From Anaerolineae bacterium (lineage in GTDB: Bacteria; Chloroflexota; Anaerolineae; J102), in the NCBI GenBank assembly GCA_027036755.1, contig JALWDV010000022.1, forward strand, positions 1 to 5,784: a stretch of DNA of 5,784 nt, written 5' to 3'. Below the pieces are notes generated by a model. It was not told where the DNA came from. It saw only the letters and a program-made list of their open reading frames with translations, and did no database searches. A program made the position numbers and the translations under genes. Below, piece after piece: positions 1 to 5,253 of this stretch. The stretch's first letter is position 1. Each line of letters opens with the position of its first letter.

Positions 1-996
1 CTTTCACCCACCGCGACGCCAACGCCCACGCCATCGAGCTATGCCGATCCCCGAAAGGACAGCGCCATCTCATTTCTGACCGGCCTCAAGCCCGCGGATC
101 CCGCCGTTTTGCAGCGGCGTCCCCTGGCCATCAAAGTCGCCAACCAGGAAAATGTAATCCCGCAAACGGGCCTGAGCAAGGCCGACATCGTCGTGGAAAG
201 CCGGGTGGAATTCAACTACACCCGCTACACCGCCATCTACCAAAGCCAGGACGCGCCCAGAGTCGGCTCCATTCGCAGCGCCCGCCTCATCGACGTCGAA
301 CTGCCCGACATCTTCGACGCGGTGCTTTGTTTCTCTGGCGCGGTGGAGCCCGTGCGACAAAAACTCTACCACACGCCCGATCTCGAAGGGCAAATGCTGG
401 AGGCGGCGCTCAATCCATCCGCCTTCTATCGCGACCCCAACATCCCCGTTCCCCATAACCTGTTCGCCGACACCAACGTCCTCTGGTCGTACATCGCCAA
501 GCGGGGGCAAAACACGCCGCCCGAGCCCGCGGCCGGCTGGGTCTTTGGCCCCGCACCAGAAAACGCGCCCACCGCCAGCGCCATCGACATCCCATACCCC
601 ACCATCCCCGCCCGTTGGGCCTATGACGCGGCCGGGAACAAGTGGTTGCGCTGGGTCAACGGCCAACCCCACATCGACAAGGGAACAGGCGCACAGCTCA
701 CCGCCGACAATGTCGTCCTCATTTACGCCCAACACGTCAAGACTCTCATCCTGGAACACGGCGACGAGCCAATGGGCGCAAATTGCAGCAACTGCTCCAT
801 CGAAATTCAGCTTTGGGGCGAAGGCCCGCTCAAGGTCTTCCGGGATGGCAAAGTTTACGAAGGCAAATGGGTCCGCCCCGGCCGCGGCCAGCCTTTCCAG
901 ATGCTCTTTGGCGATGGAACGCCCATCCCCCTCAAGCCGGGCAACAGTTGGTGGCAGGTCGTGCCCCTGGATATGAACGTCAACGTCACGCCCTGA
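1..996 (+). CDS. DUF3048 domain-containing (YerB-like) exported protein, 5' partial
   Basis: The reading frame is open from the first base to TGA at 994-996, giving 331 visible residues; the true start lies upstream. Visible residues 3-11 form a Thr-Pro repeat linker, typical of a tether between a signal or lipoprotein anchor and an extracytoplasmic domain; the signal itself is outside the window. The N-terminal DUF3048 domain (about residues 40-160) shows the family hallmarks: an N48..PQTGLSKAD segment (to D62), then a TRYTAIYQS-like strand and VGSIRSAR at 88-95. The C-terminal DUF3048 domain (about 185-330) shows HIDKGTGAQL (224-233), then NVVLIYA and, near the end, WVRPGR, GTPIPLKPG and WWQVVPL. 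Both halves seem complete. A CxxC pair (C262, C265) sits in the C-terminal domain. The molecular function of this family is not established; B. subtilis YerB is a lipoprotein. The internal TTG at 109 is not a credible start because homology-like sequence and the linker continue upstream. Family assignment is confident; role is unknown. Confidence 0.88.
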   Translation, partial: LSPTATPTPTPSSYADPRKDSAISFLTGLKPADPAVLQRRPLAIKVANQENVIPQTGLSKADIVVESRVEFNYTRYTAIYQSQDAPRVGSIRSARLIDVELPDIFDAVLCFSGAVEPVRQKLYHTPDLEGQMLEAALNPSAFYRDPNIPVPHNLFADTNVLWSYIAKRGQNTPPEPAAGWVFGPAPENAPTASAIDIPYPTIPARWAYDAAGNKWLRWVNGQPHIDKGTGAQLTADNVVLIYAQHVKTLILEHGDEPMGANCSNCSIEIQLWGEGPLKVFRDGKVYEGKWVRPGRGQPFQMLFGDGTPIPLKPGNSWWQVVPLDMNVNVTP

Positions 997-1010
997 TTAT
1001 TAGACATTAT

Positions 1011-1188
1011 TGGTAACTGCTAAGGTCGTTTTCGCTTGAACTAACCTGACAGGTTCCTTTGGCAGCGATTCAGAGCCTCGCACGCTTCGTTGCTGGCTGA
1101 AAAGCGCACATCTTACCGCCAAGATTACGAGAACCTGTCAGGTTTGAGTGGAAAAAGACAACCAACTGGCATACGTTAGCAGTTACCA
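1011..1188. repeat. Imperfect inverted-repeat element (MITE- or REP-like)
   Basis: The ends are a perfect 13-base inverted repeat: TGGTAACTGCTAA at 1011-1023 against TTAGCAGTTACCA at 1176-1188. Nested inside is a 14-base inverted repeat, AACCTGACAGGTTC at 1043-1056 against GAACCTGTCAGGTT at 1131-1144; each copy is itself a near-palindrome (AACCTG-N-CAGGTT). The core between them (1057-1130) has no evident ORF. Two nested inverted pairs in 178 bases point to a small structured repeat. I see no clear target-site duplication, so transposition is inference; a long RNA hairpin or a multi-site protein-binding region are alternatives. Confidence 0.6.
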
Positions 1189-1248
1189 TTCTTGGAAATA
1201 ACCTACGGTAAGACGAGCTATCACCCATTCGCCCAATCATGCCCGAAT

Positions 1249-1307
1249 CAATGATTGATGATTAAAGGGAAAACCCGGGTGATTTGGCCTTTAATCATTG
1301 TTCATTA
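1249..1307. repeat. Imperfect hairpin in the spacer upstream of DUF362
   Basis: Bases 1249-1268 and 1288-1307 pair at 16 of 20 positions, with a perfect 11-base core: ATGATTAAAGG at 1258-1268 against CCTTTAATCAT at 1288-1298. The loop is 19 bases. No T-tract follows, so it is not a convincing intrinsic terminator. It may be an operator, a structured leader segment or a repeat remnant. Confidence 0.45.
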
Positions 1308-1537
1308 GTCTTTGAGTCTCATCGGCGGCAGCACGATGCCAGACCTAAACAACAACTCTCTTATTTCCGATAAAGTCTATTGAACACCAGACATTATTGG
1401 AAATGGGCGCCTCCCAAATGAGTTGAGAGAAGCATCATTCTCGCAACCGGCGTCTGGCTTCTTTACCCAAAAAGGACGCCCCCAAAATACTTTCATCCGT
1501 GTTTCCTCCTATCCGTGTCGAGGGAACGCGGCTACGC

Positions 1538-1547
1538 TAGCAGTTAC
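1538..1547 (+). repeat. Third copy of the TAGCAGTTAC word
   Basis: TAGCAGTTAC occurs here, at 1177-1186, and inverted at 1013-1022. The 15-base context TACGCTAGCAGTTAC at 1533-1547 differs at one position from 1172-1186. This copy lies nine bases before the DUF362 ribosome binding site. It suggests a second, degraded end of the same element, or a shared binding site. Confidence 0.45.
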
Positions 1548-1555
1548 ATCCCAAC

Positions 1556-1560
1556 AGGAG
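1556..1560 (+). promoter_or_regulatory. Ribosome binding site fixing the DUF362 start
   Basis: AGGAG lies 12 bases before the ATG at 1573. The spacing is slightly long but acceptable. It supports MSQKGKVAIL as the N-terminus rather than the longer open frame from 1423, and this start also coincides with where the protein begins to look like the family. Confidence 0.65.
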
Positions 1561-1572
1561 TCACCATACAAA

Positions 1573-3000
1573 ATGAGTCAAAAAGGCAAAGTCGCAATTT
1601 TGCGCACCTCTCCCAGGACCATCTTCGCCGATTACTATCGGCTGATGAACCTGGCCGATTATCAAGATCATCTGCCCAAAGATGTCGAAACCGCCCTCAA
1701 GATCAACATCTCCTGGCATTTCTTCTATCCGGGCAGCTCCACCACGCCCTGGCAGCTCGAAGGCGTCATCCGCACACTGCTGAAGGACGGCTATCCCCGC
1801 GAGCTCATCCACGCTTCTCACAACCGCACCGTCGTCATCGATTCCCGGCTGGGCGAGCGGGAAAACAAGCAGATCAACGTCGTCGAAGCCTACGGCTTGC
1901 GCAACATCCACCTTTATGAAGAAGATGTCGAATGGATTCACATTCGGGACGCGGTGGGGGATCTGGCGGACAACTTCCTGGTGCTGAACGACGTCTATCC
2001 CGACGGGTTCTACATCCCCAAGCGCTTCATTGGCGAAAACATCATCCATCTGCCCACGGTCAAGACTCACGTCTTCACCACCACCACCGGCGCGATGAAG
2101 AACGCGTTTGGCGGGCTGCTCAACGAGCGGCGTCACTGGACGCATCCCGTCATCCATGAAACCCTGGTGGATTTGCTGATGATCCAGCAGAAAATTCATA
2201 CGGGCGTGTTCGCCGTGATGGACGGCACGTTCGCCGGTGACGGCCCCGGCCCCCGGGCCATGATCCCTTACGTCAAGAACGTGATCCTGGCCAGCGCCGA
2301 TCAGGTGGCCATCGACGCGGTGGCGGCCAAGATGATGCTGGGCGTCAATCCTCTCTCCATCGAATACATCCGCCTGGCTCACGAGATGGGCCTGGGCTGC
2401 GGCGATCCCGACAAGATCGAAATCGTAGGCGACGTGGAAGAGGCCCGCAAGAACTGGCATTTCACCGGCCCCTTCAAGAAGATGACCTTCGCCTCGCGAA
2501 TGCAGCATCTCATCTACTGGGGACCGCTGAAGGGGCCCATCGAGTGGTCGCTGAAGACGGTGCTGGCTCCCTGGGCCTATGCCGCCTCGGTCATCTACCA
2601 CGACATGTTCTGGTATCCCTTCATCGGCAAGAAGAAGATGCAATTGGCCCTGGAAAGCGAATGGGGTCGCCTCTTCCGCAATTGGGAATTCCTCACGCCC
2701 GACGAGCAAGGCTTCCCCGAAGTGGGCGAAGACGCCGCAGAATTGCATCTCGAAGGCGTCTCCGCCTTCTGGAAATCCTTCTCCCTGCTGTGGATGTCGC
2801 TCAAAGAATCGCCCGAACTCAGCGCCCATCGCCGCCATCAAGCCATCAGCCAGGAGGAATTCGAAGAGCGCTACTACATGAAGAAACATCACGGCGGGCC
2901 GGGCGGCAATCAGTACACCGCCACAGTGTTCGTCTCATTCCTCGCCGTGTTGGCCGCCATGCTGCTGGTCATCTTTGGCGTCAAAAAGAAGAAGGGCTAA
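1573..3000 (+). CDS. DUF362 domain-containing protein with C-terminal membrane anchor
   Basis: The product is 475 residues, starting at the ATG preceded by AGGAG. Family features run through residues 1-290: VAILRTSP near the start, a KINISWHF strand (43-50), HLPTVKTH (159-166), the TGAMKNAFGGLLNERRHW segment (172-189), VMDGTFAGDGPGPR (215-228) and ILASADQVAIDAVAAKMMLG (238-257). DUF362 proteins are often joined to 4Fe-4S ferredoxin domains, but this one has a single cysteine (C276) and no cluster motif. Residues 306-375 are rich in Trp, Tyr and Phe with hydrophobic stretches and are not part of the usual core. Residues 449-470 form one clear transmembrane helix followed by KKKKG, suggesting a tail-anchored protein whose main domain faces the cytoplasm. 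The biochemical role is not established. It appears to be a single-gene unit, with a repeat-rich spacer upstream and an intrinsic terminator just downstream. Confidence 0.88.
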   Translation: MSQKGKVAILRTSPRTIFADYYRLMNLADYQDHLPKDVETALKINISWHFFYPGSSTTPWQLEGVIRTLLKDGYPRELIHASHNRTVVIDSRLGERENKQINVVEAYGLRNIHLYEEDVEWIHIRDAVGDLADNFLVLNDVYPDGFYIPKRFIGENIIHLPTVKTHVFTTTTGAMKNAFGGLLNERRHWTHPVIHETLVDLLMIQQKIHTGVFAVMDGTFAGDGPGPRAMIPYVKNVILASADQVAIDAVAAKMMLGVNPLSIEYIRLAHEMGLGCGDPDKIEIVGDVEEARKNWHFTGPFKKMTFASRMQHLIYWGPLKGPIEWSLKTVLAPWAYAASVIYHDMFWYPFIGKKKMQLALESEWGRLFRNWEFLTPDEQGFPEVGEDAAELHLEGVSAFWKSFSLLWMSLKESPELSAHRRHQAISQEEFEERYYMKKHHGGPGGNQYTATVFVSFLAVLAAMLLVIFGVKKKKG

Positions 3001-3017
3001 CTCCCTGTCACTTTCCC

Positions 3018-3054
3018 GGACGAACGTCCCCCCTCGGCGTTCGTCCTCTTTTTT
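3018..3054 (+). terminator. Intrinsic terminator after the DUF362 gene
   Basis: GGACGAACG at 3018-3026 pairs perfectly with CGTTCGTCC at 3038-3046. The stem can extend inward by a G-U and a C-G pair, leaving a seven-base loop. The tract TCTTTTTT at 3047-3054 follows at once. It begins 17 bases after the DUF362 stop. The other strand has no U-tract, so it acts only on rightward transcription. It ends eight bases before the MscS start codon. Confidence 0.88.
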
Positions 3055-3062
3055 ATCAGCCC

Positions 3063-4016
3063 ATGTCGCCAGCAACGCTTTTTCGAACATTAGAACAGGC
3101 CGGACTACAAGCGATCTCCCTGGAGAACGTCCTGCTGAAAGTCGTCGCGTCCATTGTCATCATTGCGGCGCTGTTGCTGGTGCGAAAATCGCTGCACAAG
3201 TTTATCATCAGCCGAAATCTCCCCAGCGCCAACGCCTATTTCTGGCACAAGCTCGTCAGCTACGCCACGGTTTCGGTGATGGTGGTTATCGTCGGAGCCA
3301 TCTGGCTGTATGGCATCAAAAATCTGGCCACATTCCTGGGGCTGCTCAGCGCAGGCCTGGCTGTAGCGCTGCGGGAGCCCATCGTGGATATCGCTGGATG
3401 GCTTTTCATTCTGGCGAAACATCCTTTCACCTTGGGCGATCGCATCGAAATCGATGCCATGCAAGGGGATGTTATCGATATCGGGCCGCTGTATTTTTCT
3501 GTTATGGAAATAGGACGGTGGGTGGATGCAGAACAGAGTACGGGCAGAATCATCCACATTCCCAACAACAGGGTTTTCACCAGCTCCATCGCCAACTACA
3601 CCCAGCAATTCCCTTACATTTGGGATGAAATCCCGGTGCTAATCACCTTCGAGAGCAACTGGGAAAAGGCAAAGGATATCCTGACGAAAATCATCGCCGA
3701 TTATGCAATCGCGTTTACAGAAGTGGAAGAGCGGGAAGTGAGGGAACTGGCCACGCGCTACTACATCAAACTGGGCTCCTTGACCCCCACGGTGTATACA
3801 TCTGTGGTCGATAGCGGCGTGCAATTAACCATGCGCTACCTGACCCCGGCCCGGCAGCGACGCGACCGGGGGCAGCAGATTTGGGAGGAGGTGCTGCGCG
3901 CCTTCGCCCGCGAGGATGACATCGATCTGGCCTACAACACCCAACGCGTTTTCTACAACCCGCGAGAAGGCAAGCCGGGCGCGGGCGGCCCCAAACGCCC
4001 GAGCAAGCAGTTATGA
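3063..4016 (+). CDS. MscS-family small-conductance mechanosensitive ion channel
   Basis: The product is 317 residues, close to the three-helix E. coli type (about 286). Such channels open under membrane tension to release solutes on hypo-osmotic shock. Predicted helices are TM1 at about 22-41, TM2 at about 63-84, and the pore-lining TM3 at about 87-118. TM3 contains GLLSAGLAVALREP (93-106), the small-residue packing region of the family. The beta domain follows with HPFTLGDRIEID (120-131) and GDVIDIG (135-141), then IIHIPNNRVFTSSIANYT (163-180). The remainder (about 185-290) fits the cytoplasmic alpha/beta domain, and a basic, Gly/Pro-rich tail ends it. The frame is open upstream of 3063, but that part overlaps the DUF362 gene in another frame and is not channel-like. 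No Shine-Dalgarno sequence is visible between the terminator U-tract and the ATG, so initiation may be leaderless or weak. The stop overlaps the next gene's start. Confidence 0.92.
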   Translation: MSPATLFRTLEQAGLQAISLENVLLKVVASIVIIAALLLVRKSLHKFIISRNLPSANAYFWHKLVSYATVSVMVVIVGAIWLYGIKNLATFLGLLSAGLAVALREPIVDIAGWLFILAKHPFTLGDRIEIDAMQGDVIDIGPLYFSVMEIGRWVDAEQSTGRIIHIPNNRVFTSSIANYTQQFPYIWDEIPVLITFESNWEKAKDILTKIIADYAIAFTEVEEREVRELATRYYIKLGSLTPTVYTSVVDSGVQLTMRYLTPARQRRDRGQQIWEEVLRAFAREDDIDLAYNTQRVFYNPREGKPGAGGPKRPSKQL

Positions 4017-4816
4017 ACCGCCCCATCGCCATCGTCAACTGCCGCATCACCACGCCCGAAGGCCAGCTTCCTTCTGGCGCGATTCTGGTTGATGGCGGAG
4101 ATGTCCGGGCCGCGGGCGAGGCGCAGACCATCCCCCTGCCCGGCAATGCGCTGCTCATCGACGCCCGGCAAGGCGACGTCAGCGTCGGCGATGCCGATGC
4201 GGCGGGCGCGCCCGTCGAGCCCGGGCGTCCTGCAAACCTGGTCTGCCACACCCGCTTTGGAGATCTGGCCTGGGTGATGAAAGCGGGCGTCATCGTACAT
4301 CCGCCCAACGCCGCGCCGCCGCCCCCGCCTCGAACATGGGCGCATTACCGGGAGGAGGCCATCGCAAGGATATGCGATTTTCTGGAACAACGCCCGGAAA
4401 CCCAACATATCCAACGCACCGACGCTATCCCCGGCTACCAGAAACGGGGCGTCGATATCATCTGGCGTTTTGGGAACGACGCGGGAGAGACGCAATCCCT
4501 CACCATCCGCGTCACACCCTCGCTAGATGATCGTCCCGCTCGCATTTTCGTCCTCGATGGCGCATCCGCTCGCAAACTGCCGACCGCTTCACTCAGTCGC
4601 ACCCGGGCCCACTGGTGGTTTTACTATCATGCGCCCGACAACGCCCTTTACTGCCTGCCCGTCACTGCGCTGAAACGATGGATGGACAGCCACGCAAAAG
4701 ACATCCCGCCAACCCGCGTGCATGTGGCAGGCGTTCCGGCGCGGTTGAGCGGACGCGCCATCGCCATTCAGCAGTTGCAGCGCGAGATAGAAAGAATGCG
4801 AATCATCCAGCTCTAG
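4013..4816 (+). CDS. Unrecognised protein: barrel-less amidohydrolase-like sandwich plus nuclease-like domain
   Basis: The product is 267 residues. The ATG overlaps the MscS stop (ATGA), so translation is probably coupled. Residues 4-52 read like the N-terminal strands of an amidohydrolase: IAIVNCRITTPEG, then GAILVDGG, then ALLIDARQG. Residues 68-97 read like the C-terminal closing strands (VEPGRPANLVCHT, then VMKAGVIVHP). In amidohydrolases some 300 residues of metal-binding TIM barrel lie between these halves; here about 15 remain, and no HxH motif exists. An Ala/Pro linker follows (100-107). Residues 112-235 contain GVDIIWRF (146-153), a strand TIRV (164-167), AHWWFYYHAPDN (199-210) and LYCLPVTALKRWM (212-224). 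This pattern recalls PD-(D/E)XK-like proteins, but the expected Glu and Lys in the second strand are absent. It is probably a non-catalytic, binding or regulatory protein; both domain readings are inference from pattern memory. Neither membrane segments nor a signal peptide are seen. Confidence 0.7.
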   Translation: MNRPIAIVNCRITTPEGQLPSGAILVDGGDVRAAGEAQTIPLPGNALLIDARQGDVSVGDADAAGAPVEPGRPANLVCHTRFGDLAWVMKAGVIVHPPNAAPPPPPRTWAHYREEAIARICDFLEQRPETQHIQRTDAIPGYQKRGVDIIWRFGNDAGETQSLTIRVTPSLDDRPARIFVLDGASARKLPTASLSRTRAHWWFYYHAPDNALYCLPVTALKRWMDSHAKDIPPTRVHVAGVPARLSGRAIAIQQLQREIERMRIIQL

Positions 4817-4942
4817 AAGCTGTTATGCACTTTGGCCTCGTCAAATCGAGAATTCACATCATCTGCCCGTGGGATTCGCCGCGGATGACGCTGAAAAATC
4901 GGCATGGTTCATTCTCATTCAAAGCCATCTTTACAATTTCTC

Positions 4943-5016
4943 CGTCAAACGTCATACGTCAAACGTCAAAAAGAGCCTGTTTCGCCACGTTTTGACGTTT
5001 GACGCTTTACGTTTGA
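4943..5016. repeat. Heptamer tandem repeat CGTCAAA with inverted copy
   Basis: Four 7-base units, CGTCAAA / CGTCATA / CGTCAAA / CGTCAAA, fill 4943-4970 with one mismatch. The complementary strand of 4990-5016 carries a degraded array of the same unit, with two exact units next to the loop. The two arrays form the apex of the foldback element. The pattern recalls the short tandem heptamers known from cyanobacterial intergenic regions; no relationship is claimed. Confidence 0.65.
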
Positions 5017-5100
5017 GGTGCTTTGCCAGGCGTCGACCACGTGAAATTGTAAAGATGCAGGAAGGACGATGTGAACCATGCCGAAAAATCGGATCATCGC

Positions 5101-5126
5101 GGATTTTCGCAGAAAAAATCCTTTTT
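5101..5126 (+). terminator. Possible weak intrinsic terminator
   Basis: GGATTTT at 5101-5107 pairs with AAAATCC at 5115-5121 around a seven-base loop, and TTTTT follows at 5122-5126. The stem is AU-rich and short, so strength is doubtful. It lies about 285 bases after the stop of the 4013-4816 gene and may be a chance product of the repeats. Confidence 0.3.
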
Positions 5127-5135
5127 CAATCCGAA

Positions 5136-5165
5136 AAATCCGCGGAAATCCGCCGCATCCGCGTT
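5136..5165. repeat. Three decamer units of the ATCCGC type
   Basis: AAATCCGCGG (5136-5145), AAATCCGCCG (5146-5155) and CATCCGCGTT (5156-5165) follow one another exactly. Further degraded units appear around 5166-5177. The exact 10-base phase is close to a DNA helical turn. ATCCGTGT words at 1495 and 1511 in the other spacer look related. Confidence 0.5.
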
Positions 5166-5253
5166 ATCAGCAGCGAATCGAAAGGCGAATGATATGAAGA
5201 TGGTTAGAATTTGGCAAGAAGTTCATAACAGGCTCAAGAGGTCATGGTTGGCT

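Larger units (their letters stand above)
997..1572. other. Repeat-rich intergenic spacer, no gene seen
   Basis: This 576-base stretch has no reading frame I would defend. It is visibly more AT-rich than the flanking genes and contains an inverted-repeat element (1011-1188), a hairpin (1249-1307), repeated words (TAGCAGTTAC, ACATTATTGG) and two ATCCGTGT words at 1495-1502 and 1511-1518. The frame of the downstream DUF362 gene stays open back to 1423, but the 50 extra residues are low-quality, Ser/Gln-rich sequence lying over these repeats, so I treat them as noncoding. I saw no convincing -35/-10 pair and no U-tract terminator behind the DUF3048 gene. Confidence 0.6.
4820..5231. repeat. Long nested foldback element
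   Basis: Several inverted pairs nest in order. Outermost, 4820-4832 (CTGTTATGCACTT) matches the reverse complement of 5219-5231 at 12 of 13. Next, GATTCGCCGCGGATGACGC at 4873-4891 resembles the reverse complement of the arm ending near 5177 (16 of 19). Then 4899-4911 pairs perfectly with 5072-5084 (13 bases), and 4926-4940 with 5043-5057 (15 bases, CATCTTTACAATTTC). These last two pairs share one centre at 4991.5, separated by a symmetric 14 by 14 unpaired loop. Innermost, 4957-4971 pairs with 4990-5004 (15 bases) and 4945-4952 with 5009-5016 (8 bases), both centred at 4980.5. It could be a MITE-like remnant, a bidirectional terminator or a structured RNA. Confidence 0.6.
4817..5253. other. 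Intergenic spacer between convergent genes, filled by palindromic repeats
   Basis: No credible gene lies in these 437 bases. A plus-strand open frame at 4869-5192 simply runs through the repeats. Nearly the whole spacer is one degenerate foldback structure (4820-5231) with internal heptamer and decamer repeats. The 12-base word C(C/T)GAAAAATC(G/C)G occurs three times, at 4891-4902, 5081-5092 and 5131-5142. It must also hold whatever terminates the two converging transcripts. Confidence 0.6.

Noticed and set aside
70..759. A 229-residue open frame on the minus strand opposite the DUF3048 gene
   Set aside because: It is Gly/Val/Asp-rich shadow sequence over a well-supported gene, with no domain features.
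1249..1307. Intrinsic terminator for the DUF3048 gene
   Set aside because: The stem is imperfect, no U-tract follows, and it lies about 250 bases after the stop codon.
1423..1572. N-terminal extension of the DUF362 protein
   Set aside because: The 50 residues overlie intergenic repeats, do not resemble the family, and a Shine-Dalgarno sequence precedes the ATG at 1573.
1561..2892. A 443-residue open frame on the minus strand opposite the DUF362 gene
   Set aside because: It is antisense to a gene with clear family motifs, its composition is what the reverse of that gene predicts, and it shows no recognisable domain.
2544..3062. Upstream extension of the MscS frame
   Set aside because: It overlaps the DUF362 gene in another frame, crosses the terminator hairpin, and encodes Arg/Ser-rich sequence unlike a membrane protein N-terminus.
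4013..4816. Functional amidohydrolase
   Set aside because: There is no HxH motif, no metal-binding His/Asp set, and no room for a TIM barrel in 267 residues.
4943..5016. Possible CRISPR array
   Set aside because: The units are 7 bases with no spacers between them, and no cas gene is present.
4869..5192. A 107-residue plus-strand open frame in the second spacer
   Set aside because: It runs straight through the palindromic and tandem repeats and has no protein-like pattern or ribosome binding site.
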